From positions 2,852,001-2,916,000 of the forward strand of contig NZ_CP139137.1 in NCBI RefSeq assembly GCF_034047335.1: a stretch of DNA of 64,000 nt, given 5' to 3'. The stretch comes from Chryseobacterium sp. JJR-5R (lineage in GTDB: Bacteria; Bacteroidota; Bacteroidia; Flavobacteriales; Weeksellaceae). Positions 45,053-54,177 of the stretch are shown here, piece after piece. The position numbers were made by a program, and so were the translations under genes. Under the pieces are notes generated by a model that was not told where the DNA came from, searched no databases, and worked only from the letters and a program-made list of their open reading frames with translations. The stretch's first letter is position 1. Every line of letters begins with the position of its first letter.

Positions 45053-45802
45053 ATGGCACACCCTCTACATTTCAAACTCATTCAGCCTGATAAATCGATA
45101 CAGGATTTTGTCTGTTGTTTTTCGTCGCTGCGGAACTTTTCCAACCGACACCAGGCCGTGGTGGTCCCCAACGGAAGGATTGACCTGATCTTTTCTAAAA
45201 CCAAAGACCGCAAAGTGCAGGTGGCTCTGCTGGGACTGGAAACCCAGCCTAAATATCCGGATCAGGAAGTTTCGGATTTCTGCTCGGTCAGTTTTAATCC
45301 GCTGGCCATCGAATATATTTTCGGCTTTCCGGTAGCGGACCTCCTCAACAGCGGGAAACGGATGCCGGATGATTTCTGGGGGTTCGGGATTGAAGATCTG
45401 GATGATTTCGGTGGATTTTGTGAGAAGATGACCGGGAAAATCAGTTCCCTTCTGCCTGAGAAAGTGGATGAGCGCAAACGGAGACTGTTTGAACTGGTGT
45501 TTGCTTCAGACGGCGAAATTTCTGTTGCCGAGCTCTCGGAAAAGATTTCGTGGAGCCCGCGGCAGGTCAACCGGTATTTTAATCAGCAGTTCGGGCTTCC
45601 GCTGAAGGCCTACTGCAAGATCCTGCGCTTCCAGGCTTCGCTTTCCCACATCAAGGACGGAACCCTGTATCCGCAGCTTAACTTTACCGACCAGTCGCAT
45701 TTCATCAAAGAGGTAAAGCAGCTGTCAGGCGTTTCACCGAAAGAGCTGCATCAAAATAAAAATGACCGTTTCTTACAATTTTTAGTCTACGGCCCGAAGT
45801 AA
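45053..45802 (+). CDS. AraC-type regulator with DUF6597-like N-terminus
   Basis: 249 residues. The N-terminus (LIQPDKSIQDFVCCFSSLRN, then VVVPNGRIDLIFS) matches the DUF6597 sensing domain common in Bacteroidetes. The C-terminal helix-turn-helix region is ISWSPRQVNRYFNQQFGLPL followed by NFTDQSHFIKEVKQLSGVSP, where the second helix pair is the standard AraC signature. The flavin monooxygenase gene starts 23 bases downstream and is its likely target. The GC-richer composition returns sharply after the AT-rich island. Confidence 0.88.
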   Translation: MAHPLHFKLIQPDKSIQDFVCCFSSLRNFSNRHQAVVVPNGRIDLIFSKTKDRKVQVALLGLETQPKYPDQEVSDFCSVSFNPLAIEYIFGFPVADLLNSGKRMPDDFWGFGIEDLDDFGGFCEKMTGKISSLLPEKVDERKRRLFELVFASDGEISVAELSEKISWSPRQVNRYFNQQFGLPLKAYCKILRFQASLSHIKDGTLYPQLNFTDQSHFIKEVKQLSGVSPKELHQNKNDRFLQFLVYGPK

Positions 45803-45825
45803 CTTTGCTGCCTGAATCTAAAGAT

Positions 45826-46992
45826 ATGGGAGTACAAAATAAGAAAGTAGCCATTATCGGCGGCGGCCCCGGCGGGCTGACCTTAGCCAGGCTTCTTCAG
45901 CTGAAAGGCGTTGATGTAAAAGTTTATGAACGGGATGCCGACCGGAGTGCCCGCGTACAGGGTTCGCCGCTTGACCTGCACGAACATTCCGGCCTGGCCG
46001 CGATCCGGAAAGCGGGATTGCTGGACGTATTTAAAAAGAATTATATGCCGGGAGCCGACCAGACAACGGTGACCGATGAACAGGGCAACGTGGTTTTCAG
46101 CGACCATTACCCTGACGTCATCAAAGAAGAAGATTTCGGGCACGAATATTTCCGTCCCGAAATAGACCGTGGCGTCTTACGCAACATTCTACTGGACTCG
46201 ATACAGCCTGAAAACATCATCTGGGACCGCCATTTCCTGTCCATGGAGCAACAGAATGACTGCTGGCGGCTGCATTTCAAAAACGGATCTGAAGCGTATG
46301 CCGACCTGGTGATCGGGGCAGACGGCGCCAACTCAAAAATCAGGCCCTACATCACCGGGATTACTGCGTTTTATTCGGGCATCACGATGCTTGAAGGGAA
46401 TATCTATGATGCTGAACAGCAGGTTCCTGAAATCACTGAGCTCCTCCGCGGCGGTAAATTAATGGCTTTCGGAAACGAAAAGAATATCCTGATGGGACAG
46501 AAAGCAAACCGCGAAATCGGGTTTTATGCGAGCTTCAAAACAGAAGAAGGCTGGGTTTCAAGAAGCGGTTTAGACTTTTCGGACCGCTTGCAGGTACTGG
46601 AATGGTTTAAGAAAAAATATGCGGAATGGAGCGACCTCTGGTACCCGCTGTTTGAAAACACGTCGGTCCCTTTTATTCCGAGGCCGATCTACTGCATGCC
46701 TTTGGACCAGGACTGGGAGACGCTCCCGAATGTTACCCTCATCGGCGATGCCGCCCATGTGATGCCGCCGTTCGCAGGTGAAGGTGTTAATATGGCCATG
46801 CTGGATGCCCTGGAACTGAGCGAAAGCCTGACGGGAACCGATCATCATTCAATACACGATGCCTTGGCATCGTATGAAACTGCAATGCGGAAAAGGGCTT
46901 CCGGTATCGCCCGGGAATCCCTGGACAACGGGGAAAGGATGCATAATGCGAATGCACTGTTGACGATGACGGAGTTTTTTGGAGGAAGGTGA
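45826..46992 (+). CDS. FAD-dependent monooxygenase, Tet(X)-like family
   Basis: 388 residues from the ATG at 45826; the frame continues upstream without a better start. FAD-binding motifs: GGGPGGLTLARLLQLKG (GxGxxG) and IGDAAHVMPPFAGEGVNMAM (GDAAH). The family-specific RVQGSPLDLHEHSGL segment and RPEIDRGVLRNILLDS correspond to the same places in Tet(X) flavin monooxygenases, as does IIWDRHFLSME. Tet(X) enzymes hydroxylate tetracyclines, but many relatives have other substrates, so resistance cannot be claimed. It is coupled to the AraC-type regulator upstream. Confidence 0.88.
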   Translation: MGVQNKKVAIIGGGPGGLTLARLLQLKGVDVKVYERDADRSARVQGSPLDLHEHSGLAAIRKAGLLDVFKKNYMPGADQTTVTDEQGNVVFSDHYPDVIKEEDFGHEYFRPEIDRGVLRNILLDSIQPENIIWDRHFLSMEQQNDCWRLHFKNGSEAYADLVIGADGANSKIRPYITGITAFYSGITMLEGNIYDAEQQVPEITELLRGGKLMAFGNEKNILMGQKANREIGFYASFKTEEGWVSRSGLDFSDRLQVLEWFKKKYAEWSDLWYPLFENTSVPFIPRPIYCMPLDQDWETLPNVTLIGDAAHVMPPFAGEGVNMAMLDALELSESLTGTDHHSIHDALASYETAMRKRASGIARESLDNGERMHNANALLTMTEFFGGR

Positions 46993-47147
46993 AAAGAGAA
47001 ATAATAAAAAATCAATTTTTTGTTATTGTCAATATTTTAAGATGACAAATTATATATAATTTACTCAATGGCAATTAAAAATTATTAGTAATACTACAAT
47101 CTTAAGCAAATCAACAATAGTACATTTCACTATTTTTATTTAATGAC

Positions 47148-47240
47148 TTAATCTTTCAACTCTTCAATTAATTCTAGAGCTGTTGAATTAGGAAGTTGAT
47201 TAAAGATAATCTGATAAGAATTCTTGTAATATTTGTTTTA
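47148..47240 (-). pseudogene. Possible C-terminal gene remnant
   Basis: On the minus strand, a frame reading NKYYKNSYQIIFNQLPNSTA and ending LELIEELKD before the stop at 47148 looks like a protein C-terminus, but it has no start and stop codons lie just upstream. The rest of the 391-base gap (46993-47383) is very AT-rich with no gene. Confidence 0.25.
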
Positions 47241-47337
47241 CTTGCATATAATATTTAAAGATGATTTATTTCCCAGAATCAAAACCTGATTTAATAATTC
47301 TGTTCAGACTATCATCATTTTCTCTCATATCTTAATA

Positions 47338-47368
47338 AAAAGACCAAACTTTTATTGTTTGGTCTTTC
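47338..47368. terminator. Bidirectional terminator
   Basis: AGACCAAAC (47341-47349) pairs with GTTTGGTCT (47357-47365) with A-rich and T-rich flanks on both sides. It serves the minus-strand DUF3892 gene that ends at 47384. Confidence 0.85.
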
Positions 47369-47383
47369 TTAAATTTCATAACA

Positions 47384-47698
47384 CTAAGGTGCGATCCAGT
47401 CAAAATCAACCAGATGATCTAGATTATTAGTCTCTTTTTTATCAGGATTTGATCTTAAATATTTACCATTAGTGCCATTAACTACATTCACACTCTCACC
47501 AATATTCCAGCAACAGTTATTGTAATTCCAAATCCATGTAGTAGCACTATTGCCCGACATATCCAATAATCTAATAGCCTCATCTTTAGTTTTTTTAATT
47601 GCTCTTGAAATACTAGAGTCATTAACTGTATGAAATGCATAATGTGTAATAATACCACTTGAGTCTTTCCAAACTCCTGAAATTCTGTATTCTGCCAT
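47384..47698 (-). CDS. DUF3892 family protein
   Basis: 104 residues from the ATG at 47698; an upstream ATG at 47737 would add 13 residues without similarity. The family pattern is evident: MAEYRISGVWKDSSGIITHY, then TKDEAIRLLD, TTWIWNYNNCCWNIGESVNV and GKYLRSNPDKKETNNLDHL. DUF3892 proteins are small, cytoplasmic and of unknown function. The gene is more AT-rich than its neighbours. Confidence 0.82.
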   Translation of the reverse strand: MAEYRISGVWKDSSGIITHYAFHTVNDSSISRAIKKTKDEAIRLLDMSGNSATTWIWNYNNCCWNIGESVNVVNGTNGKYLRSNPDKKETNNLDHLVDFDWIAP

Positions 47699-47900
47699 AA
47701 TTGAAATATAAATTAATTTATTGCAATTTACATTCACTTTTTATGTGATCACTACGGATTTCCATAATGAAATAATACTATTTTTTATTAAAGAATAGCA
47801 TTCATTTCCATAATTTCGCATAATTAATCACTGAAATTTCAGTATTATAGTAAGAAACAGCAGTACAAAAGACCAATAAAAGAACTACAGCATCCCATCC

Positions 47901-48290
47901 ATGAAAATAGAGCATATCGCAGTCTGGGTAAAAGACCTGGAGAACATCAGGAATTTCTATGAACAGTATTTCGGGGCCGTTTCCAATGAAAAATACCGTA
48001 ACCCGGCCAAACATTTTGAATCCTACTTTTTAAGTTTTGACAACGGCTGCCGCCTGGAAATCATGTCCCGGCCGGACATTGGGGAAAGCGGTCATTCTTA
48101 CGATGACCAGAAATCCGGCATCACCCACCTTGCATTTTCCACGGGCAGCAGGGAAAAGGTTGATGAACTGACGGAACGGCTAAGACAGGACGGTTACTGG
48201 ATTGCCGGAGAACCGCGTACCACCGGAGACGGATATTACGAAAGCGTGATCCTGGACCCGGAAAACAATATTATTGAAATTACGGAGTAG
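47901..48290 (+). CDS. VOC family (glyoxalase-like) protein
   Basis: 129 residues forming two beta-alpha-beta-beta-beta repeats of the vicinal oxygen chelate fold. Candidate metal ligands: His in KIEHIAVWVKDLENI, Glu in CRLEIMSRP, His in GITHLAFSTGS and Glu in NIIEITE. It may be a glyoxalase, dioxygenase or resistance-type protein; the substrate is unknown. No signal peptide; stands alone. Confidence 0.9.
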   Translation: MKIEHIAVWVKDLENIRNFYEQYFGAVSNEKYRNPAKHFESYFLSFDNGCRLEIMSRPDIGESGHSYDDQKSGITHLAFSTGSREKVDELTERLRQDGYWIAGEPRTTGDGYYESVILDPENNIIEITE

Positions 48291-48412
48291 CTGGATAGGT
48301 GAACGATAGAAGTAATTCAGTATATTTACTGTAACTCAAGGTATTGGGTAAAACCTCCACAGAAATAAGTATAAAGGTAAAAGTACATGTAAAACACAGA
48401 AATATTCAGCCC

Positions 48413-48868
48413 ATGAGAAAACAACTTATTGTATTACCAGCCGTTTTTGCTTTGATGCTGTCCTGCAACAGCCCGAAAGAATCCGCCGCGGAAACATCTG
48501 CCAATGAAAAACTGGTTGAAACCTATTTTAAGCATTTCAACCGTCATGACTGGAAAGCGCTTGCGCACATGTATACTGAAACACCACAGTTTAAAGATCC
48601 TTCATTGGGACCGGGAACCGTAACACAGACCAGGCAGCAGATTATTGATAAATATTCTGAGCTCAGCACCGTGTTTCCGGATCTTCAGGATAAAATTGTC
48701 CAGGTATATCCTTCCGGTGAAAAACACATTATCGTTGAATTTGTTTCAAGCGGCACCGCAGCAGACGGCTCGAAATTTCAATTGCCCATCTGTGCGGTTT
48801 TTACCATCGAGAACGGACGTATCACCAAAGACTTTTCATATTTTGACAATTTTGAAGAAAACCAATAG
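48413..48868 (+). CDS. NTF2-like (SnoaL-type) lipoprotein
   Basis: 151 residues from the ATG at 48413, which places a lipoprotein signal at the N-terminus (KQLIVLPAVFALMLSC); the open frame extends further upstream, but without this feature. The mature part is a cone-like NTF2 domain: LVETYFKHFNRHDWKALAHM, PQFKDPSLGPG, VYPSGEKHIIVEFVSSG and ENGRITKDFSYFDNF, the pattern of SnoaL-like/nuclear transport factor 2 proteins. Function is unknown. Confidence 0.85.
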   Translation: MRKQLIVLPAVFALMLSCNSPKESAAETSANEKLVETYFKHFNRHDWKALAHMYTETPQFKDPSLGPGTVTQTRQQIIDKYSELSTVFPDLQDKIVQVYPSGEKHIIVEFVSSGTAADGSKFQLPICAVFTIENGRITKDFSYFDNFEENQ

Positions 48869-48944
48869 CAGGAAAATGGCTTCAGGACACACAGGATGAA
48901 ATTCCGAGGCCGGGAAGATCATTCTATAAATAGCTCAGTCAGTC

Positions 48945-49367
48945 TTAACCTTCGCTGACTGCCCTGAATTTACGCCGGTTCCACTGCCTTATGAATGCTT
49001 TTCCGTCTTCAAACCTGTAGAAACACGGTTCTTTCTCTTTTTCTTTCGGCCTGATCAGGGTAAAGCACTCCCCTTCCGGAAGCTCAATGATCTCGTGGAC
49101 GGTGTCTGCCGCAACAAAATGGGAAGTCCCTTCCTGCCTGTGGTGTACGGAGGAATGATATGTTCCGTCTTCATGGATTTCATAAACCCTTTCCACATAG
49201 CTGCCTTTTAAAATATGCGTGGTGAAACTGAAAGGATGGTCATGGATATGTTCATGCTGGTCTTTTGCGCTGAAATGGTGAATAACCGCATCGAAAGGCA
49301 ACCCCTTTAAGTGATGCTTGGTAAATACGGCATTCATTTTTTCACGTCTGGTCTTTATATTAATCAT
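48945..49367 (-). CDS. Cupin-like hypothetical protein
   Basis: 140 residues. A single cupin-type barrel is suggested by HHFSAKDQHEHIHDHPFSFT, whose clustered His residues could bind metal, followed by LKGSYVERVYEIHEDG and HFVAADTVHEIIELPEGECF. It has no signal peptide or membrane segment. I know similar uncharacterised proteins in Bacteroidetes but not a function. Confidence 0.7.
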   Translation of the reverse strand: MINIKTRREKMNAVFTKHHLKGLPFDAVIHHFSAKDQHEHIHDHPFSFTTHILKGSYVERVYEIHEDGTYHSSVHHRQEGTSHFVAADTVHEIIELPEGECFTLIRPKEKEKEPCFYRFEDGKAFIRQWNRRKFRAVSEG

Positions 49368-49385
49368 GTTTTTTAATTTATGGAG

Positions 49386-49411
49386 GTGATGTCCTGAACG
49401 TTGGATATCAC
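49386..49411. other. Inverted repeat before the cupin-like gene (gap 49368-49816)
   Basis: GTGATGTCC (49386-49394) pairs with GGATATCAC (49403-49411), including one G-T wobble, upstream of the minus-strand gene start. It could be an operator or a leader hairpin. Nothing else is recognisable in the 449-base gap. Confidence 0.35.
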
Positions 49412-49816
49412 TTGATTTATTTTGGGTTCAGAACCCGGAAATGAGGAATGCATAACTGTATTTCCCTTCCTGAATTTAGGTATATGCTATAAAGTTAATA
49501 AAAAAAACAGGAATTGAGGCTATTGAAGGGTATGATAACTTAATTTGAGCGCCTGTTAAAACTTATTTTTATAAATAATTTCCTAGAGATAAAGGCAATC
49601 CCGCGGATCTCTATGTGTGTTCAATTGCCAATCCAAAACCACCGGCAAGAGTCTTTATGACATCAGTCTGAAAAGCTTTAGGTAAAATTCAGCAGCCTTA
49701 TCATCTTTACAAAAGTAAAACGGATCAATAGCTTGAGATGATGACCTAAATCATCAAACAAAAATACTCCGATGATCCTTTTTTCCCTATTTTTACTTTA
49801 CAATTATAATTGACAT

Positions 49817-50302
49817 ATGAAAAAAACAGTTTTTGCAGGGATCATGGCTTTAGGAGGATTGGTAACAGCACAGGCACAATGTACTGCCGTATCGGCAATT
49901 GCTGAAAATTTCGACACTTGGAAGGATATCAGTAAATGCTGGACGGCACAGCAGGGAAAGGCAATGCTGTACAGCAGTGATAAAAAGATCGTTTTTTACT
50001 CCATGACCAATCCCGGGGAAAATATGTTCCTGGTAACCCCTAAAATAAAGGCAGGAACCTACACCCTTACCCTTGACAGTTCAGACAACGGCGGCAAAAC
50101 CACCCTGGAACTGTTCTCTATAGGCAGTACATCCGACACAAAATCATACACCGCTATAACCAAACCTTCTGAAATAACAGGAGACCGGAAAGTAATAACG
50201 GTTACGTTGAAGAAAGATGCTTACCTGGGGCTCAAAGTTTTGCTAAGCGGCATCCATCAGGCTGTTTATGTGGATAATTTCTCCCTTAAGCCTAAAAAAT
50301 AA
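49817..50302 (+). CDS. Secreted hypothetical protein, cleaved-adhesin/jelly-roll-like
   Basis: 161 residues. A Sec signal peptide (KKTVFAGIMALGGLVTAQA, ending AQA) is followed by IAENFDTWKDISKCWTAQ, typical of choice-of-anchor/cleaved-adhesin jelly rolls of Bacteroidetes, and beta strands such as MFLVTPKIKAGTYTLTLDSS and AVYVDNFSL. It lacks a T9SS C-terminal sorting domain, so it is probably periplasmic or released by another route. Function is unknown. Confidence 0.72.
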   Translation: MKKTVFAGIMALGGLVTAQAQCTAVSAIAENFDTWKDISKCWTAQQGKAMLYSSDKKIVFYSMTNPGENMFLVTPKIKAGTYTLTLDSSDNGGKTTLELFSIGSTSDTKSYTAITKPSEITGDRKVITVTLKKDAYLGLKVLLSGIHQAVYVDNFSLKPKK

Positions 50303-50394
50303 CTGCTTCAACACGCATCAGCACATTTTTTTTAAAAGCGAGCAGGAACAGTTAACAGAGCACAATCAAAAAACAAAAATCAATCCGAGAAGTT

Positions 50395-50541
50395 TTAGAT
50401 TTCCGGCACTTCTTTACCGTTGCTGCAATATGCATCAGGTATGAAGGAATCCGGGGAAAACTGTTTTACAGCATTCGCAAAGCTCCGTACCGGAAGTCCG
50501 AAACGGCTTCTGCCACAAGCCTCGAGATCAGCCTCGTTCAT
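50395..50541 (-). CDS. Possible small protein (48 residues)
   Basis: A 48-codon frame from ATG 50541 to TAA 50395 begins MNEADLEACGRSRFGLPVRS and ends CSNGKEVPEI. Its amino-acid composition is protein-like, but I see no ribosome-binding site or homologue. It may be a remnant. The rest of the 771-base gap (50303-51073) shows nothing but the TetR promoter at its end. Confidence 0.25.
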   Translation of the reverse strand: MNEADLEACGRSRFGLPVRSFANAVKQFSPDSFIPDAYCSNGKEVPEI

Positions 50542-50973
50542 ATGAAAAAGCAGCAGCTGTCATACTGAAAGGATTAGTAAATGAATTCCGATATGGCCAA
50601 TACCGTATGTCACAATTTGTTCATACTTAAATGACTTTTTTGAATATATTCATAATGACGGTTTTCACTTTCACAACATAATCTTCAATTCTGGAGTGTT
50701 TGTTTTTTTATTGAATTCGTTAATATATCGTGGTACAGGTGTAAATGTACAATTGTCTGGAATAGTTTTCTAACGGCACTTCCCGCAATTCAGTTTTTTA
50801 TGAACCGTTAACCGATGATAATCCATACTATAGGAAATAAATACTTAAAGCCATGAAAAACATTTCCAAGACATCCAGGCTGCTGAAAACAGCTGATCCG
50901 TAATACACAGTAACTTTTGTCCGGCTGTTTATTGACTGATTAAATGATTAAATAAACACATCTGAAAAAAAAG

Positions 50974-51005
50974 TTTGCATAATTGAACACTGTTCATTAT
51001 TTTTG
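50974..51005 (+). promoter_or_regulatory. Promoter with embedded operator for the TetR-RND efflux operon
   Basis: TTTG (50974-50977) and TATTTTTG (50998-51005) are 20 bases apart, a textbook Bacteroidetes promoter. Between them lies TGAACACTGTTCA (50984-50996), a palindrome centred on one base. The related TGAACAGTGTTTA is found at 51714, before the tolC-type gene. A repressor bound here would occlude the promoter, so autoregulation by the TetR protein is likely. Confidence 0.75.
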
Positions 51006-51073
51006 TAAATTATTAGATGTTTCTTTTTGGAGAACTAAAACTGATACGTAAGAACCCGGCATAAAATATCATA

Positions 51074-51691
51074 TTGCATATGAGCATCACGGAAAGAAAA
51101 AATAAGGAGAAAATAGAAATGCGCAAGCGTATTCTGGATGCGGCGCGCAAAATATTCCTTCAGAAAGGCTATGAAAATACCAGTATGCGGAATATTGCCA
51201 GCGAAATCAGCTACAGTGCAGGTACGATCTATTTTCACTTTAAAGATAAAAGCGAGATTTTTCACGAACTTCATAAAGAAGGCTTCCTGCTATTGCTTAC
51301 GCAATTGAGGGTTTTAGACAGTGTGGCAGATCCTTTTGAACGCCTGAAGGCTGTAGGCAGGGTATTCATCCAGTTTGCCCAGGAAAACAAAGATTATTAC
51401 AACCTGATGTTTATAGTAGAAGAATCAGCTTCAGATAACTCCGGGGAAGGAGGCTTCCAGATTGCCAAGGAAGCCATCAACCACCTGTTCCTTTTGATTA
51501 AGGAATGTCAGGCTAAAGGCCGGTTCACCGATATGGATGCTGAATATTTTACCTTTATGGTACTGTCATCGGTCCACGGCATCTGTGCCCTTTTCTGCAA
51601 AGACCGTACGGTAAGCTTTGCAAGCAAAACCAATGAAGAGCTGATGGAGAACGGATACAATTGTCTTGTAAAGCTTCTGGAAAAAGGATAA
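51074..51691 (+). CDS. TetR/AcrR family transcriptional repressor
   Basis: 205 residues. The N-terminal helix-turn-helix is KRILDAARKIFLQKGYENTS followed by MRNIASEISYSAGTIYFHFK and DKSEIFHELHKEG, the canonical TetR DNA-binding domain. The remaining all-helical part would bind a hydrophobic ligand, perhaps an efflux substrate. It is the first gene of the RND operon and has matching palindromes before itself and before the next gene. Confidence 0.93.
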   Translation: MHMSITERKNKEKIEMRKRILDAARKIFLQKGYENTSMRNIASEISYSAGTIYFHFKDKSEIFHELHKEGFLLLLTQLRVLDSVADPFERLKAVGRVFIQFAQENKDYYNLMFIVEESASDNSGEGGFQIAKEAINHLFLLIKECQAKGRFTDMDAEYFTFMVLSSVHGICALFCKDRTVSFASKTNEELMENGYNCLVKLLEKG

Positions 51692-51713
51692 CACCTTTTT
51701 TTTACTATAAAAT

Positions 51714-51726
51714 TGAACAGTGTTTA
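51714..51726 (+). promoter_or_regulatory. Second TetR operator candidate
   Basis: TGAACAGTGTTTA repeats the operator at 50984 with one arm changed, 12 bases before the ATG at 51738. No clear -33/-7 pair accompanies it. Confidence 0.5.
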
Positions 51727-51737
51727 AAATAAATACA

Positions 51738-53108
51738 ATGATTAACAAATCTAAAAAAAGACTGCTCCGGTATTTCTGCCTGCTGGTCTTAATGCATCTG
51801 CCTACGAAAATTTTAAAGGCACAAAACAGGCTCGATTCCTATATACAGGAAGGTATCGGATCTAACCAGAGTATCAGGCAGCAGTCTTTTATTCTTGAAA
51901 AAAATATCTATGCGCTGGGTGAAGCCAAAAGTATGTTTCTGCCTAATGTTTCTTTTTCCACCACGTACACCAAAGCAGACGGAGGGAGAACCATAGATTT
52001 TCCTACAGGCGATCTTCTGAACGGCGTCTACTCCACTTTAAACCAGCTGACCGGGAGCAGCTCATTTCCGCAGCTTCAGAACCAGAGCATCCTGCTTAAC
52101 CCGGATAATTTCTACGATGCCAAATTCCGCATCACCCAGCCCATTTTGAATGCGGAGCTCGGCTACAACAGAAAGGTCAGATCAAAACAGATCGACCTGC
52201 AGAAAACGGAAATCCTGCTGTATAAACGGGAACTGGTGAAAGAAATAAAAACGGCCTATTACAATTACCTGAAGGCCGCGAATGCCACAAAGATTTACCG
52301 GTCTTACCTTACCCTGGTTAATGAAGGGGAAAGGGTGAACAGGAAACTGCTTGAGAATGGAAAAATCAACCGGACAGCCGTAGTCAGAAGCCAGAATGAA
52401 GTTTCAAAGATCAGAGCCTCCATTACCGCCTCTGAGAAAACGGAAGAATCTGCAAAGTATTATTTTAACTTTCTCCTGAACCGCCCTTTAAAAGACAGCA
52501 TAGTGGCAGATGATATTGACACCTTACCGGAACAGTCAAAGGTGCTGAATGGAGATATCAGCAGCCGTGAAGAACTGTCTAAACTCCAGATATCCGGGGA
52601 CATCAGTAATGACCTGACCGGCCTTGCCAAGTCTTATTTCATCCCGAAGATCGGGGCAAGCCTTGATCTGGGTTCGCAGGCTTTCGACTGGAAGTTCAAC
52701 CAGAAATCCAGGTATTATTTGCTGGGCATTTCACTGGAATGGAATCTTTTTGCTTTCGGTAAGAATACCTACAAAATAAAGCAGGCCGTTGCGGAACAGC
52801 AGGCCATCTCATCCCAGACCACATACGTACAGCAGCAGCTTTTAACCGAGCTGAAAGTGCGGCAGGCCAATCTGGAAAGCGCTGTTGCCCAGTATACCGC
52901 CGCACAGTCTCAGCTGAAAACAAGCCAGACCTATTACAATGATATGTCTAAACTTTACAAAGAAGGAATGACGATCTACATTGAGCTTCTGGATGCTCAG
53001 AATCAGTGGATCGACGCAAAACTGAAGTCTAATATTGCATTATTTGACACGTGGATCGCTTATACAGCCATTGAACGGGCCAATGCCAGCTTTACAATAC
53101 AACAATAA
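51738..53108 (+). CDS. TolC family outer-membrane efflux protein
   Basis: 456 residues from ATG 51738 (a GTG 18 bases upstream is less likely). A signal peptide is visible (RYFCLLVLMHLPTKILKAQ). Two long helical repeats typical of outer-membrane factors (IKTAYYNYLKAANATKIYRS, ARTAVV-type and VRQANLESAVAQYTAAQSQ segments) flank beta strands such as FRITQPILNAELGY. It forms the trimeric exit duct of the tripartite pump with the next two gene products. It is separated from the adaptor gene by 8 bases. Confidence 0.92.
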   Translation: MINKSKKRLLRYFCLLVLMHLPTKILKAQNRLDSYIQEGIGSNQSIRQQSFILEKNIYALGEAKSMFLPNVSFSTTYTKADGGRTIDFPTGDLLNGVYSTLNQLTGSSSFPQLQNQSILLNPDNFYDAKFRITQPILNAELGYNRKVRSKQIDLQKTEILLYKRELVKEIKTAYYNYLKAANATKIYRSYLTLVNEGERVNRKLLENGKINRTAVVRSQNEVSKIRASITASEKTEESAKYYFNFLLNRPLKDSIVADDIDTLPEQSKVLNGDISSREELSKLQISGDISNDLTGLAKSYFIPKIGASLDLGSQAFDWKFNQKSRYYLLGISLEWNLFAFGKNTYKIKQAVAEQQAISSQTTYVQQQLLTELKVRQANLESAVAQYTAAQSQLKTSQTYYNDMSKLYKEGMTIYIELLDAQNQWIDAKLKSNIALFDTWIAYTAIERANASFTIQQ

Positions 53109-53116
53109 TAATCACT

Positions 53117-54175
53117 ATGAAAAAAATACAATCAACTGCCCTAGCCCTATCCCTGGCTCTGTTTACTATTTCCTGCAGTGAAAAGCAGCCTGAAAAAAAC
53201 AGGCAAAGAGGCCAAGGCCAGGATATTATATCCGTAAAAATCTCGCCGTTGTCCTCTGAAGATGTATCCGGTTCCATACTGGCTACAGGGCTGGTAAGCA
53301 CGGAAGATCAGGCCAATTATTCATTCAAGGTCGGTGGGGTCATCAGCAGGATATGGGTGGATGAAGGGCAGTCTTTCCGGAAAGGGCAGCTGCTTGCCAC
53401 ATTAAACACAACGGAAATAGCAGCAGGCGTTGCCCAGGCCGACCTGAACGTGGCCAAAGCCCAGCGTGACTACAACCGGGCAAATAACCTCTATAAAGAC
53501 AGCGTTTTCTCTCTTGAACAGCTGCAGAACACCAGAACGGCACTTGAAGTTGCCCGGCAGTCTAAACAGGCTGCGGCATTCAATGAGCGGTATGCTAAAA
53601 TCTATGCGGTTTCAGACGGTTTTGTTTCTAAAAAGCTGGTCAGTGAAGGAGAGATTGTAAGCGGCGGAATGCCTGTTTTCCTTACCAATTCCACCCAGAA
53701 AAACAACAGCTATTTACTGAAAGTGGGCGTAACAGACCTTGAGTGGGCAGCCATTAAAACAGGACAGCCTGCAAGCGTTACCCTGGACGGCTACCCTGAC
53801 CGGAAATTCGAGGCAGCCGTCTTCAGGAAACTGCAGTCCGCCGACCGGGAAATCGGTTCATTTCAGGTAGAACTGAAATTAAAGCTTGACCGGGTGGCTC
53901 CCGCCGTGGGGATGTTCGGTAAAGCTGAAATAAAAACAGACCAATCAGGAAAATCCGTCGTCATCCCTTACAATGCATTGGTAGAAGCGGACGGTAATCA
54001 GGGGTTTGTTTTCGTTCCGAACGGTAAAAACAGGGTAAAGAAAGTACCTGTGAATATCCTGAAGTTCGACAATACCAAGGTATACCTCAGAGAAAAACCT
54101 TACGGAACTGATGCCATAGTTGTATCCAACAGTGCCTACCTCAACGAGCAATCCATTATCAAAATCATCAAGTAA
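53117..54175 (+). CDS. RND efflux periplasmic adaptor (membrane-fusion lipoprotein)
   Basis: 352 residues. A lipobox (LFTISC) gives an N-terminal lipid anchor. The split lipoyl domain includes GVISRIWVDEGQSFRKGQLL, the helical hairpin AGVAQADLNVAKAQRDYNRA, and the beta-barrel segment VTLDGYPDRKFEAAV; the C-terminal part is the membrane-proximal domain. It links the permease to the TolC-like duct. Genes are tightly packed, with 2 bases to the permease. Confidence 0.93.
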   Translation: MKKIQSTALALSLALFTISCSEKQPEKNRQRGQGQDIISVKISPLSSEDVSGSILATGLVSTEDQANYSFKVGGVISRIWVDEGQSFRKGQLLATLNTTEIAAGVAQADLNVAKAQRDYNRANNLYKDSVFSLEQLQNTRTALEVARQSKQAAAFNERYAKIYAVSDGFVSKKLVSEGEIVSGGMPVFLTNSTQKNNSYLLKVGVTDLEWAAIKTGQPASVTLDGYPDRKFEAAVFRKLQSADREIGSFQVELKLKLDRVAPAVGMFGKAEIKTDQSGKSVVIPYNALVEADGNQGFVFVPNGKNRVKKVPVNILKFDNTKVYLREKPYGTDAIVVSNSAYLNEQSIIKIIK

Positions 54176-54177
54176 TT

